Positions 17,069 to 30,807 of a stretch of DNA of 64,000 nt are shown here, piece by piece. The translations under genes and the position numbers were made by a program. Position 1 is the stretch's first letter. Each line of letters starts with the position of its first letter. The notes below the pieces were generated by a model. It was not told the DNA's origin and made no database searches. It saw only the letters and a program-made list of their open reading frames with translations. The DNA comes from an uncultured Sphingomonadaceae bacterium (GTDB lineage: Bacteria; Pseudomonadota; Alphaproteobacteria; Sphingomonadales; Sphingomonadaceae), in assembly GCA_947497315.1 (NCBI GenBank), contig CANMFX010000002.1, positions 186,001 through 250,000 on the forward strand. Reading direction: 5' to 3'.

Positions 17069-17989
17069 TTGCAGGCGGACAAAAATATCGGAAAAACAGT
17101 GGCGGGCAGTGGTATCTTGTTGGCCTTGATCGCTTTTTCTGGATTTCCCATTGGTGATGCATTTATTAAGTCCATGGCGGGCGATTGGCCGGCGCCAGCG
17201 GTTGCGGCGCTGCGTTTTACCATCGGAGCTGCAGCTTTGGCTGCCATTCTTGCATGGCGAGAGGGCAGGGCCGGTTTTCAGATCAGCCGACCTTGGCTGC
17301 ATGCCGCACGTGGCATGACGCTGGCGATTGGAACAATTACTTTCTTTTCAGCTATTTATATCATGCCATTAGCGGATGCGGTGGCGATATCTTTCGTCAA
17401 TCCGATCCTCACAGCCCTGTTTTCAGGCTGGTTCTTAAAGGAAAAGATGAGGCCTACGACCTGGATAGCGACGATTGTGGCTTTTGGCGGTGTTTTGATC
17501 ATGCTGCGCCCCAATGTAGCCGCCTTTGGCTGGGTCGCTGTCCTGCCTCTATTCTCGGCGGTTGCGATGGCGGCGATGCTAATCCTAAATCGTATGGTGT
17601 CCAGCCAGCGATCCATATTTGCAGCGCAGTTTTACATTGCCTTCTGGGCCGCCATATTTTTGTCGGTTGCTTCTGTGATCGGCCATTTCTGGGTGCCGGT
17701 GATGCATGTTCCCGGCGCACCGGATTGGCATGTTATCCTGCGCTGTGCAGTTGTGGCTGTCACGGCCACGAGCTGCCATTTCCTGCTCTATATGGCTACT
17801 ATGCGGACTACGGCGGCAGCAATTGCGCCGATTGTCTATATCCAGTTAATCGTCGCATCTTTGATCAGCGTATTCATCTTTGGAGACGCGATTGACGAAC
17901 TGGCTTTACTGGGAGGCAGCCTGATCTTGCTGAGTGGATTATTTCTCTGGCGCAGTGAACGCCGGACGGCACCGGTTGTCGAGGCTTAG
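17069..17989 (+). CDS. DMT superfamily transporter (EamA domains)
   Basis: 306 residues with ten predicted helices in two EamA repeats. [29 protein letters not shown] is the first-repeat signature; the second repeat ends [28 protein letters not shown]. Related in type to the transporter at 7110 but clearly a different paralogue. The start is uncertain: TTG 17069 gives full length, and GTG 17099 has a GGAAAA site upstream. The 3' end overlaps atpC by 4 bp, tail to tail. Confidence 0.83.
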   Translation: MQADKNIGKTVAGSGILLALIAFSGFPIGDAFIKSMAGDWPAPAVAALRFTIGAAALAAILAWREGRAGFQISRPWLHAARGMTLAIGTITFFSAIYIMPLADAVAISFVNPILTALFSGWFLKEKMRPTTWIATIVAFGGVLIMLRPNVAAFGWVAVLPLFSAVAMAAMLILNRMVSSQRSIFAAQFYIAFWAAIFLSVASVIGHFWVPVMHVPGAPDWHVILRCAVVAVTATSCHFLLYMATMRTTAAAIAPIVYIQLIVASLISVFIFGDAIDELALLGGSLILLSGLFLWRSERRTAPVVEA

Positions 17990-18246
17990 GAAACCGCCTC
18001 AGCCAATACGGTCAGGCCTTTTTCATTCACTTCGGCAAAACCGCCCTGAACGGTGATCACTTCAGCTTCTGCGCCTTCGCTGGCGTAGATGGAAAGCTCC
18101 GCATCACGGATTGTGGACATAAACGGTGCATGGCCTGCCAACACGCCAAAGTCGCCTTCTGCGCCGGGCACAACAACCATATAAACATCATCCGACCGGA
18201 CAAGCTTTTCAGGGGTTACGAGTTCGAAATGTAGGTTTGCCATCAA
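17986..18246 (-). CDS. atpC: ATP synthase F1 epsilon subunit
   Basis: 86 residues. Contains the N-terminal beta-sandwich of epsilon: [38 protein letters not shown] and [18 protein letters not shown]. It is short because the C-terminal helical regulatory domain found in many bacteria is absent, which is common in alphaproteobacteria. Rotor stalk subunit linking F1 to the c-ring. Last gene of atpHAGDC, 41 bp after atpD with a hairpin in the gap. Confidence 0.95.
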   Translation of the reverse strand: MMANLHFELVTPEKLVRSDDVYMVVVPGAEGDFGVLAGHAPFMSTIRDAELSIYASEGAEAEVITVQGGFAEVNEKGLTVLAEAVS

Positions 18247-18257
18247 TCTATGTCCCT

Positions 18258-18284
18258 ATTCCCCTCCCGTGAGGGAGGGGGAAT
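18258..18284. repeat. Intra-operon hairpin between atpD and atpC
   Basis: ATTCCCCTCCC, loop GTGA, GGGAGGGG(G)AAT: an 11-bp stem with a single bulged G filling most of the 41-bp gap. No T-run follows on the minus strand. It could be a dispersed palindrome or could tune atpC expression or mRNA decay within the operon. Confidence 0.65.
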
Positions 18285-18287
18285 GGA

Positions 18288-22188
<3,901 letters not shown>

Positions 22189-22743
22189 TTAGCCCTTCAT
22201 GGCTTGAGATAGCGTGTTCAAACGGGTTTTAATTGAATTGTCGATCATCTGGCTGCCAATCTTGACAACAAGCCCGCCTAAAATGGACGGATCGACGGAG
22301 GTGGAAACCGAAACATCGCTCCCCACACGTTTCTTGAGCTGCGCCTTAAGCGCATCAACTTGAGCATCATCCAGAGGATGAGCGGAGGTCACTTCAGCGG
22401 TAATTTCTCCACGATGGCTGGAAGCCAATGTGGAGAAGGCGCGAATGACGGCCGGTATCTGGTCGAGACGGCGGTTGGCCGCGAGAACACCAAGCACGTT
22501 GGTGGTCAGATCGTCGAGCTTCATTTCCTTGGCGATACCGTCAATGGCCCTACCAGCATCGGCACGAGACAGAACCGGGCTGCTGATCAGCGCTTTCAGG
22601 TCGTCCGATTCGCCCATCGCATTGCCGAGTGAAGCAAGGCTTGCCTCGACAGTTTCGATGGCGTTATTTTCGGTGGCCAAAGCGAACAGTGCAGTGGCGT
22701 AACGCCCCGCTAAACTCGCCCTAATGCCGCTGGAATTCTCCAC
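22189..22743 (-). CDS. atpH: ATP synthase F1 delta subunit (OSCP)
   Basis: 184 residues from GTG 22743, which sits behind CGGAG. This start gives the usual N-terminus [23 protein letters not shown] and the normal family length; in-frame extension to 22935 would add about 64 residues without homology-like sequence. The C-terminal [19 protein letters not shown] is the conserved OSCP motif. Connects F1 to the peripheral stalk. First gene of atpHAGDC; the promoter should lie in the 278 bp before the divergent ada gene. Confidence 0.93.
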   Translation of the reverse strand: MENSSGIRASLAGRYATALFALATENNAIETVEASLASLGNAMGESDDLKALISSPVLSRADAGRAIDGIAKEMKLDDLTTNVLGVLAANRRLDQIPAVIRAFSTLASSHRGEITAEVTSAHPLDDAQVDALKAQLKKRVGSDVSVSTSVDPSILGGLVVKIGSQMIDNSIKTRLNTLSQAMKG

Positions 22744-23021
22744 GCGTTCTTTACTCCGTGCCTGTATTATTGACCTGATAATCTGGTCAAAAAACTGGTA
22801 AGTGATAATGCCCGTAGGCAGGCGATATACTATGCATCTCGCCTTTGGTTGGGCGGCGTCTAGCAACCATTTTGCTGCGATGCAAGATGGCACTCGAACG
22901 CTTTTTGAAGATTGCCAAAAAAGGCGGATTTTCAAGCTGTTTGATTATGTCCTAGGTAAGATTCTGCTTTGATCGCAAGATACGGGATGCGAGGGTCGGT
23001 AAAGGCTGGCAAAAGAATGGC

Positions 23022-24062
23022 ATGGACAACAACGAATCCTTGATCGATGACAACATGGCCTGGCAGGCCGTGGCCAATCGCGACCGGTCTTATGACGGCA
23101 AGTTTGTAACCGGCGTATTGACCACCGGCATCTATTGCCGCCCATCCTGTGCTGCGCGGCACCCCAAGCGCGAAAATGTGCACTTTTTTGCCAAGCCAGA
23201 GCAAGCGGAAGCCGCAGGGCTCCGAGCTTGCATGCGCTGTATGCCCAAGGATGTTGCACGTGATGATGCAGCTGTGAAAGCGGTGATAGATGCAATTCGT
23301 ATGGCCGAAACAGCGCCGACATTGGACGAATTGGGCACCATGACCAGTTATTCGCCAACCCATTTGCAGCGCATATTCAAACGCGAGATGGGTTTGTCAC
23401 CAGCGGCTTATGCGCGCGCTCTGCGATCCGAGCGGGCCAAGCAAGCCCTGGACGACGGTGCATCGGTGACCGAGGCTATATATGATGCGGGTTACGGTTC
23501 AGCTTCGAGATTTTATGCAGATAATGGAAAGAGATTAGGCATGAAGCCAAGTGCTTGGAAAAATGGCGGGGCGGGCGTGACGATCCGCTGGGCCAATGTC
23601 GAAACGTCGCTGGGCACGATGATGGTCGCCGCCACCGATAAAGGCGTGTGCTGTCTATCGTTCAATGAAGGTGAAGAAGAATTGCATGAACGCTTCCCCA
23701 AGGCGGACCTGCAACCCGGTGATGACGCGTTTCAGGAACTGTTGTCGGAAGTTGCAGCGTCCGTCGAAAAGCCCGGAGATTTTAGTCATATTCCGCTGGA
23801 TGTGCAGGGCACCGCTTTTCAGGAGGCCGTTTGGCAAGAGCTTCAGAAAATCCCGCTCGGCGAAACCCGCAGCTATGCCGATATTGCAGCCGCCATAGGC
23901 AAGCCCAAAGCTGTGCGCGCCGTCGGCAGTGCCAATGGGGCCAATAATGTCGCCGTGCTGATCCCCTGTCACCGGGTGGTGCGCAGCGACGGCAGCATGG
24001 GCGGCTATGCCTATGGGCTGGAGATAAAAGAACGTTTGCTCAAAAAGGAAGCGACTAAATGA
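23022..24062 (+). CDS. ada: Bifunctional Ada: methyl-phosphotriester sensor and O6-methylguanine-DNA methyltransferase
   Basis: 346 residues, the full three-part Ada layout. N-terminal zinc domain with C39 and C43 in YCRPSC and C68/C71 in ACMRC; AraC-type HTH around 95-175 (LQRIFKREMGLSPAAYARALRS); C-terminal methyltransferase with acceptor cysteine in the IPCHRVV motif. Repairs alkylated DNA and, once methylated, activates target genes including usually its own. Its stop overlaps the next start (ATGA), so the PEP-mutase-like enzyme is in its regulon by position. Divergent from the atp operon. Confidence 0.93.
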   Translation: MDNNESLIDDNMAWQAVANRDRSYDGKFVTGVLTTGIYCRPSCAARHPKRENVHFFAKPEQAEAAGLRACMRCMPKDVARDDAAVKAVIDAIRMAETAPTLDELGTMTSYSPTHLQRIFKREMGLSPAAYARALRSERAKQALDDGASVTEAIYDAGYGSASRFYADNGKRLGMKPSAWKNGGAGVTIRWANVETSLGTMMVAATDKGVCCLSFNEGEEELHERFPKADLQPGDDAFQELLSEVAASVEKPGDFSHIPLDVQGTAFQEAVWQELQKIPLGETRSYADIAAAIGKPKAVRAVGSANGANNVAVLIPCHRVVRSDGSMGGYAYGLEIKERLLKKEATK

Positions 24063-24808
24063 CGGATATGATCAAACAATTTGCCGAACTACATCAACCG
24101 GGTGAGCCGATCATCCTTTACAACATCTGGGACGCGGGCAGTGCCCAAGTCGCGGTTCGCGCCGGAGCAAAGGCTATCGCAACGGGCAGTCTGTCGGTTG
24201 CGGGCGCGCAAGGTTTTGAGGATGGTGAGAAGCTGCCATTTGAATTCGCGCTCACCAATGCAAAGCATATTGTTGCTGCAGTTGATGTGCCGGTCAGCAT
24301 TGATCTGGAAACCGGATATGGCGCTGATGCGGCGACAGTGGGCGTTAATGCACAGCAGATGAAAGACGCCGGTGTGGCTGGCCTCAACCTTGAGGATCAG
24401 GACCTGTCGGCGGGCGGATTGCGGGAAGTGTCAGAACAGGCCCAACGCATTAAAGCAGCTGCCGCCACCGGACTGTTCATTAACGCACGTACGGATCTGT
24501 TTATCCAGACGCCCTTGGCCGATCATGATGACGCGCTCGCCCAAAAAGCGCTGGAGTGTTGTCAGGCCTATGCCGATGCGGGCGCAGGCAGCCTCTTCAT
24601 TCCCTTTGCCATGGACGAAAAACTGATCAGCAATATTTGCGAGAAAGCCAGCCTGCCGGTTAATATCATGATGATGCCCGATGGCCCTTCAATGTCCCGA
24701 TTGGCAGAATTAGGTGTTTCGCGGATCAGCTTCGGTCCAGGTCCTTGGAAGGCGGCCATGGCGGCATTTGAAGCAGAGGCTCTGAGAATATTTGCCGATC
24801 AGGCCTGA
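24059..24808 (+). CDS. Isocitrate lyase / PEP mutase superfamily enzyme
   Basis: 249 residues of TIM-barrel pattern: ILYNIWDAGSAQVAVRAGAKAIATGS at the start, VDVPVSIDLETGYG around 80-93, VAGLNLEDQD near 110-119 and LFINARTDLF near 140. These match the PEP mutase/isocitrate lyase fold with its metal-binding acidic residues (DLETGYG, LED). Substrate is unknown; family members cleave or form C-C or C-P bonds next to a carboxylate. Translationally coupled to ada. Overlaps the convergent MFS gene by 10 bp. Confidence 0.82.
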   Translation: MTDMIKQFAELHQPGEPIILYNIWDAGSAQVAVRAGAKAIATGSLSVAGAQGFEDGEKLPFEFALTNAKHIVAAVDVPVSIDLETGYGADAATVGVNAQQMKDAGVAGLNLEDQDLSAGGLREVSEQAQRIKAAAATGLFINARTDLFIQTPLADHDDALAQKALECCQAYADAGAGSLFIPFAMDEKLISNICEKASLPVNIMMMPDGPSMSRLAELGVSRISFGPGPWKAAMAAFEAEALRIFADQA

Positions 24809-26043
24809 TTATATCGTACCCCCTTATGATCAGGGGCGGGTTTGATGACCATGAGCAAGATTAGCGGGATCAGCCCGACAATCGCCGCAATGGCGAACGG
24901 CGCGCCGACAAAACGAAACGGCGCTGCATCGCTGGTGAAATAGGATAGCGAGCCATTGTACAGAAGCGGGGCGATCAGCGCGGCAAGGGCGGCCATGCTG
25001 CCATTGAAACCCTGCAACTCTCCCTGCATGTTGCTTGGCGTGCGGCGGGACATCATCGCGTTTATGCTCGGCATGGCCATGCCTTGCAGTCCGACCACCA
25101 GACACATGGACAGCGCGACCCAGCCAACGTCAACCAGCACATAGACGGCAAAAATCACGATCGCGACGAAAATGCCGAAAATTGCCGTTTTTCGCTCTCC
25201 TACAGCACCAACGAAACGGCCGATTAAAAAGGCTTGTACCAGCGCCATGGAAAGGCCGACACAGGTTAGAGACAGCCCTACCATCTTGCTATCCCAGCCA
25301 TATTGCGCAGGTGCAAAAAAGGCCCAACTTGTTGGATAGATCGAGCTGCTGAGCATCCATAGAAAATAGATTACCGCAACGCCAAGTAAGTTTGGCAATT
25401 TTCCAAGGTTCAGCAATGCGCCCAGCGGATTGGCACGTTTCCATTCAAAACTGCGTTTCTCCTCAGGCGCCATGGTTTCGGGAAAAGCAAACCAGCCATA
25501 GATGAAATTCAGGAAGGCAAGCCCGCCTGCAACGAAGAACGGGATGCGCGTGCCATAGTCACCCAAAAAACCACCTAGTGCCGGGCCGACAATGAAACCG
25601 ATACCAAAGGCTGCACCGACAAGGCCGAAGCTCTTGGCGCGATCTTCTTCACTCGACATATCGGCCATTGCTGCATTGGCTGGACCGAATATCGCGCCAA
25701 GACCGCCGGCAATGGAACGGCCGATGAACAGCCAGACGATCGAAGTAGCAAAACCCATCAGCGCAAAATCAATCCCGAATGCAATTAGCGAGAACAGGAA
25801 AACCGGACGGCGGCCATATCGATCGCCGAGATTGCCGACCAGCGGCCCCATCAAAAATTGAAACAACGCATATGAAGCGCTGATAAAGCCGCCCAGCATT
25901 GTTGCTTCGGACAGGCTGACATCCTCCAGTTCCTGAATAAGCTCCGGCAGGACCGGCATGATGATGCCGAAGCCGACAGAGTAGATAAACACCGTCAGCA
26001 GGATGAACCGCATAGCGGATTTTCGCTGCCCCTCGGCGATCAT
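24799..26043 (-). CDS. MFS drug/metabolite efflux transporter (TCR/Tet type)
   Basis: 414 residues with about 12 transmembrane helices. MFS motif A appears as [16 protein letters not shown] after helix 2, the drug:H+ antiporter-type motif C is suggested by [20 protein letters not shown] in helix 5, and PEERSFEW-like central loop features recall the TetA/TCR group. Substrate unknown. It lies 13 bp downstream of the protease gene on the same strand, so the two are probably co-transcribed. Confidence 0.85.
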   Translation of the reverse strand: MIAEGQRKSAMRFILLTVFIYSVGFGIIMPVLPELIQELEDVSLSEATMLGGFISASYALFQFLMGPLVGNLGDRYGRRPVFLFSLIAFGIDFALMGFATSIVWLFIGRSIAGGLGAIFGPANAAMADMSSEEDRAKSFGLVGAAFGIGFIVGPALGGFLGDYGTRIPFFVAGGLAFLNFIYGWFAFPETMAPEEKRSFEWKRANPLGALLNLGKLPNLLGVAVIYFLWMLSSSIYPTSWAFFAPAQYGWDSKMVGLSLTCVGLSMALVQAFLIGRFVGAVGERKTAIFGIFVAIVIFAVYVLVDVGWVALSMCLVVGLQGMAMPSINAMMSRRTPSNMQGELQGFNGSMAALAALIAPLLYNGSLSYFTSDAAPFRFVGAPFAIAAIVGLIPLILLMVIKPAPDHKGVRYNQA

Positions 26044-26056
26044 CGCGGGAGTTCAA

Positions 26057-27604
26057 TCATTGCGAGGATTTTTCGCACTCGTACACCAGACGCTCATTTG
26101 TCTGCATCGGCAGTTCGGTTCGGATCGCTTTCACCATTTCGGCTATCTCGGACAGAGCCTGTTCGTCCCTGGTACAGGCGCGGTTGCCATATTGCTTGCG
26201 AATTTCCCTTGCCTTGGTCATCGCAGCCAGACCGAGCAGATAGCGCTCAGTCGTGAACTCTGCACTGCCCGGATCAAAGCCGCTGATCGTCACGGTCTGC
26301 TCTTCATTAGGCACAAAGATGCGTGACCATTTGTCGCCATCGCGGCCATATTGAGTGCGACCATTAACGCAGCCGCCTTCCGCCCAGTCTATGTCCAGCG
26401 TGTCGGCCTGCGACACCGTGATCCGGCTGCGTTCGGTATTGAGCCGGCATAGATATTTTCCAGCCGTTGCCACAACGGCGCCACCATTAACGCCGTTTTT
26501 GCCCGGCATCTGCTCCTTAAGCGCCACGGCCACGCGATCATCAATTTCGTTAAAGGCTGGGCGTGAGAGGAAAACGAGGATCGCGCCGACCAGCAACAAA
26601 GCCGCCCCGCCTGCCGTGCCTATGGCGGGTGTGCGTTTGCCCTGGATCATCAGATAACCGGCACCGCCCACTGCGACCAGCGATAATACCAGCATCAACG
26701 CGGCAATCGCCATCCGGTTTTCACGCTCGGTAATGATATCTTGCGAAATGGTGGTGCGCAGTTTTGCCTCGGCCTGCTCGCGCTGCTCCAGTTCGGCTTT
26801 TCGTGCTGCCTCTATTCTGGCGCGTGCAGCGGCTTCGCGCCGTTGCTCTTGAAGGCTGATGTCCGCGGCCGAGCGACAGGGAGTTGCGGTCATGCCGACT
26901 TTGACCCCAGCCTTACGCAGAAACGACAGTATTTCCCGACTGGACACAGCAAAACCAAATTCCGCGTCGTTGCCGTCAGACAAGGATCCAAAGCTGTTTG
27001 CACCCAGTATTCGGCCACAATTGTCTATTAATGGTCCTCCGCTATTGCCGCTGGCTATTGGTGCCGTATGCAGGATCGTATCAAACTGCTTGGTGGAACG
27101 TCCGCCGGATACGGAACCGCGGGTTTTTACCGGTGACATCGGATTGACCAGGTCATCAAGATTCAACCCCTGTGCCCGGTCAACCGAACCAGGATATCCG
27201 ACAGCAACGACATTCGCTCCATCTGCAACCGGACCACTGAAAACAGTCATCGGCGGCAATCGTCCGCCGTCTTGTAGCTGAATAAGCGCAAGGTCATTGC
27301 CTGGAGAATAGGCGATCACTTTTCCGCCATAGCTCGTACCGCCCTGGGACGGAACGATGCCTATAACAACAGATCTTTCTTGTCGGGCAATCTCAACCAC
27401 ATGGGCGTTGGTGACGATCTTGTCCGGCGCAACGGCAAAACCGCTGCCATGGCCAACAAACGCAACCTTGTCGCCGTCAGTGGCCGCCAAAACAACTCGC
27501 ACGACTGACCGGCTGGCCGCCGCGATATCGGCTGGATCAGCATGGGCTGGGGCCGCAAACAACGCGGTTAGGGCAAGAGTAACATAAACAACCAAACGGT
27601 ACAT
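26057..27604 (-). CDS. Membrane-associated trypsin-like (S1C) serine protease
   Basis: 515 residues. A signal peptide (cleavage near AHA-D at about 22) leads to a trypsin domain with a visible triad: H68 in VTNAHVV, D104 in PGNDLALIQL and S188 in ASGNSGGPL. There is no PDZ domain. Residues about 245-290 form a charged coiled coil, followed by two hydrophobic segments (about 300-320 and 330-348) and a C-terminal domain of about 165 residues with four cysteines. So the protease would be periplasmic, anchored in the inner membrane. Substrate unknown. Probably co-transcribed with the MFS gene. Confidence 0.83.
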   Translation of the reverse strand: MYRLVVYVTLALTALFAAPAHADPADIAAASRSVVRVVLAATDGDKVAFVGHGSGFAVAPDKIVTNAHVVEIARQERSVVIGIVPSQGGTSYGGKVIAYSPGNDLALIQLQDGGRLPPMTVFSGPVADGANVVAVGYPGSVDRAQGLNLDDLVNPMSPVKTRGSVSGGRSTKQFDTILHTAPIASGNSGGPLIDNCGRILGANSFGSLSDGNDAEFGFAVSSREILSFLRKAGVKVGMTATPCRSAADISLQEQRREAAARARIEAARKAELEQREQAEAKLRTTISQDIITERENRMAIAALMLVLSLVAVGGAGYLMIQGKRTPAIGTAGGAALLLVGAILVFLSRPAFNEIDDRVAVALKEQMPGKNGVNGGAVVATAGKYLCRLNTERSRITVSQADTLDIDWAEGGCVNGRTQYGRDGDKWSRIFVPNEEQTVTISGFDPGSAEFTTERYLLGLAAMTKAREIRKQYGNRACTRDEQALSEIAEMVKAIRTELPMQTNERLVYECEKSSQ

Positions 27605-27725
27605 CAGTGAGCCTTTAATGTGTCAAGCTCAGCACATGATGCGAAGCCCAGATTTTCATCAGCGCTACCACCTCCCGAGGTGCAGTATCAAGTGCAGAGC
27701 GTTGCTTGTCGGTATTTTTCGTAAA

Positions 27726-29915
27726 TCAAACAAAACTATAGGGGTCGACGTCGACGCCAACCCGCACCGCACGCGGCCATTCGAGTTTTTCCAGCCATTC
27801 GCGCATGATGTCCTGCAACTCGACCGAGCGATGGGTGTGGATCAAAAGCCTATGGCGGTGACGGCCGCGTAACATGGCAAGCGGGGCAGGGGCGGGGCCA
27901 TAAACAGCGAAGCCTTCCGCCTTGGGCGCGGTTTGACCAATCAGCCGCGCTGTTTCCATCGCTTCGGCATTATCCTCGGAAGAGACGATAATTGCGGCCA
28001 GCCGGGAAAAAGGCGGTGCCGCAGCGGCGCGGCGGGATTCAGTTTCGGCGGCATAAAACCCATCTCTGTCGCCTTTTATCAGCGCCTGAATCACCGGCGC
28101 GCCGGGCATGCGCGTCTGGACATAGACATGACCAGGTTTCTCCGCTCTGCCCGCCCGGCCTGCGACTTGTGCAATCTGCTGGAAACTGCGTTCCGCTGCG
28201 CGCAAGTCACCGCCCTCCAGACCAATATCCGCATCAACAACGCCGACCAATGTCAGATTGGGAAAATGATAGCCTTTGGTCACCAGTTGCGTGCCAACGA
28301 CAATATCTATCGCACCCGCCTCCATCTGCGCGACAAACTCCCCGGCCTTGGCAGGCGACCAGATGGTGTCCGACGTGACAATGGCCGTTCGCGCCTGCGG
28401 GAAAAGCATTTTAACTTCGTCGCAAATGCGCTCAACCCCGGGACCGCAGGCAACCAGTGAATCTTCATCGCCGCATTCCGGGCATTTTTCTGGCTGCGGC
28501 ATGACATGACCGCAATGATGACAGGCCAGGCGCTTAGTCAGCCGATGTTCGACCATCCACGCTGTGCAGTTCGGACAATTGATCCGATGGCCACAGGTTC
28601 TGCATAGTGTCAGCGGCGCAAAGCCGCGCCGGTTGAGGAACAGCAGCGACTGCTCGCCTTTGTCGAGATTTTCCTCCAGCGCGTTGATCAATGTCGGGGC
28701 CAACCAAGATCCGCGCGCCGGGATATCCTGAGTCAGGTCCAGCGCCTCGATCTCGGGCAAAGTCGCCGTGCCAAAGCGGGCAGGCAATTCGAGCAACTGA
28801 TAATTGCCTTGCTCGACCTGATGCCGACTCTCAATAGCCGGTGTTGCAGAGGCCAGCACAACCGGAATTTTCTCATGCAGTCCGCGCATCACAGCAACAT
28901 CACGGGCATGATAACGTACGCCATCTTCCTGTTTGAAACTGGTTTCATGCGCCTCGTCGACGATGATCAGGCCTAGATTCTTATAAGGCAGAAATAACGC
29001 GGACCGCGCGCCGACAACAACTTTCGCGTCACCATCGGCCAAAGCCCGCCAGTTTTTCTTGCGATCAGATTGCTTAAGGCCGCTATGCCAGGCGACTGGT
29101 TCAGCACCAAAACGCGCCTTGAAACGGTCCAAAAAAGGTTCGGTAAGTGCAATTTCGGGGAGTAGAACCAATGTCTGTTTATCTTGGCGCAACGCTTCTG
29201 CAACGGCCTCGAAATAGACCTCGGTTTTACCAGAACCGGTCACGCCGTCGAGCAAATAGGGTTGGAATGCGGCGTCCTGCACAGCGCTGACCAAGGTATC
29301 GCTAACCTGAGCCTGATCATCGCTGAGATCGACCTTGGCAAAGTCCGGATCAGGTTGCTTGATATCGGCAAAGGCCGATACTTCATGACGATCCAGCACG
29401 CCTGTTTTTTCAAGCCCTCTTATGACCGCGACAGACACATCTGCTTTGAAAGCCAGTTCGCTGATCGTGCCCTGTACATCAACCAGCTTTTCGAGTGCCT
29501 GTTCGCGTTGTGGTGTCATCCGGTCCGGGACGTTCCCGTTCAGTCGATATTCGATGATCGGGCGATTGTCGGCAAAGGCCGCTCCGCTTGAAAGGACCAT
29601 GCGCAACACCGAGGCTGGCGCGGCAAAATAGTAACGCGCGGTCCATTCAATCAATCGCCTCAGTGGCGAAGATAACGGCGGGACGTCTCGTAATTCTAGC
29701 AAGGGGCGCAATTTCTTCGCATCAATCTCATCCACCGGAAAGCTCTCTGCTTCCCAAACCACGCCCGGTAATTTGCGCGGGCCCAGCGGCGCCATCACGA
29801 TAGAACCCGGACGCGCATCCATGCCTTCAGGTATGCGGTAATCGAGCGGCCCCAGGGCGGCGTTGAGCAACAGCACTCTGGCCCGGTCTTTGGCAGGATC
29901 ATGGACGCGATTCAT
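27726..29915 (-). CDS. priA: Primosomal protein N' (replication restart helicase)
   Basis: 729 residues, usual length. N-terminal DNA 3'-end-binding domain (VLLLNAALGPLDYRIPEG), helicase core with Walker A VTGSGKTEVYFEA, DEAH box IIVDEAHETSF, and the zinc-binding insert with eight cysteines from CRTCGHRINCPNC to CPECGDED. Helicase motifs in the second lobe include GTQLVTKGYHFPNLTLVGVVDAD and QVAGRAGRA. Reloads the replisome at stalled forks. Starts 76 bp from the divergent DUF4197 gene. Confidence 0.96.
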   Translation of the reverse strand: MNRVHDPAKDRARVLLLNAALGPLDYRIPEGMDARPGSIVMAPLGPRKLPGVVWEAESFPVDEIDAKKLRPLLELRDVPPLSSPLRRLIEWTARYYFAAPASVLRMVLSSGAAFADNRPIIEYRLNGNVPDRMTPQREQALEKLVDVQGTISELAFKADVSVAVIRGLEKTGVLDRHEVSAFADIKQPDPDFAKVDLSDDQAQVSDTLVSAVQDAAFQPYLLDGVTGSGKTEVYFEAVAEALRQDKQTLVLLPEIALTEPFLDRFKARFGAEPVAWHSGLKQSDRKKNWRALADGDAKVVVGARSALFLPYKNLGLIIVDEAHETSFKQEDGVRYHARDVAVMRGLHEKIPVVLASATPAIESRHQVEQGNYQLLELPARFGTATLPEIEALDLTQDIPARGSWLAPTLINALEENLDKGEQSLLFLNRRGFAPLTLCRTCGHRINCPNCTAWMVEHRLTKRLACHHCGHVMPQPEKCPECGDEDSLVACGPGVERICDEVKMLFPQARTAIVTSDTIWSPAKAGEFVAQMEAGAIDIVVGTQLVTKGYHFPNLTLVGVVDADIGLEGGDLRAAERSFQQIAQVAGRAGRAEKPGHVYVQTRMPGAPVIQALIKGDRDGFYAAETESRRAAAAPPFSRLAAIIVSSEDNAEAMETARLIGQTAPKAEGFAVYGPAPAPLAMLRGRHRHRLLIHTHRSVELQDIMREWLEKLEWPRAVRVGVDVDPYSFV

Positions 29916-29991
29916 CTGGTCCGTATAGGCATGGTTTGGGATTGCGTCACCAGCTGCTATGTAGTGTGTCAGGGATTAGGGGAGTAAGATC

Positions 29992-30666
29992 ATGAAAAAT
30001 TTCGATCGGCGCAAATTTTTAGCCGCAGGCGCCGCTGGTACGGTGCTTGCGCTGACCGGCTGTGCCAGCTTGCCATCGCTTAGTCTGACCGAAGCGGTAA
30101 GGCGTCTTTTGACCTTGTCGTCGCAAAATGCCTTTGCCGAGCTTATGCAGCCCAATGGGTTTTTCGATAGCCAGATTGCTCGCATATCGGTGCCGGAAAG
30201 ACTGGGCGGGACGCGCGTTACGAATATTGCCACCGCTGTGTTGAGGTCTAAACCGATTCAGAAACGTCTCCTCAAGCAGGTCAATCGCGCGGCTGAGAAA
30301 GGGGCGGAACTGGCAGCGCCGATTATTGCTGACACCATCAGAGGTATGAGTATTGCCGATGCCGCCGCGATCATCAAAGGTGGGGACCGGGCCGCAACGG
30401 ACCTGCTGCAGAGTCAGCTCGGTACTTCGCTTGCGACCCAGATCCTGCCAGGTGTCAGCAAGGGGCTAAACCTGTTCGACAATGAGATTATCAATCTTGT
30501 ACTTTCGCAGGTCAGTGATATCAATTTTGCAGATATTAGCGGTGATGTGACGGACAAGGTCAGTGATGCCATTTATCGGTCCATCGGCGCGCAGGAAGCG
30601 AAAATCAGGGCCAATCCGGAAGCTACCAATGATCCATTGCTGATTGGCGTATTTGGTTTGACTTAA
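29992..30666 (+). CDS. DUF4197 lipoprotein, probably Tat-exported
   Basis: 224 residues. The N-terminus has a twin-arginine-like DRRKFLAAGAAG followed by lipobox LTGC (cysteine 24), so it is likely a Tat-route lipoprotein. The body matches the DUF4197 pattern I know: SLTEAVRRLLTLSSQNAFAELMQPNGFFDS, repeated helical segments, and a terminal DAIYRSIGAQEAKIRANP. Function unknown. GGGGAG precedes ATG 29992. It runs toward the transaldolase gene, with 141 bp between. Confidence 0.8.
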   Translation: MKNFDRRKFLAAGAAGTVLALTGCASLPSLSLTEAVRRLLTLSSQNAFAELMQPNGFFDSQIARISVPERLGGTRVTNIATAVLRSKPIQKRLLKQVNRAAEKGAELAAPIIADTIRGMSIADAAAIIKGGDRAATDLLQSQLGTSLATQILPGVSKGLNLFDNEIINLVLSQVSDINFADISGDVTDKVSDAIYRSIGAQEAKIRANPEATNDPLLIGVFGLT

Positions 30667-30807
30667 AGCTGATTGGTTCAGGCTTGGCCCACAGACTATC
30701 CACAGCTTTCTACACAGCTTGACCGCACGGCCGGTTTCGCGTCTCTAGGAAAGATATTAGGCGACTCGCTATCGCCACCACCATATCCGCATCGGGAGCC
30801 GGAAATT

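Noticed and set aside
30693-30720. TATCCACA-like sequences resembling DnaA boxes near fsa
   Set aside because: Only one weak match plus ACACAG repeats; no AT-rich unwinding region or dnaA/dnaN neighbours, so no origin call.
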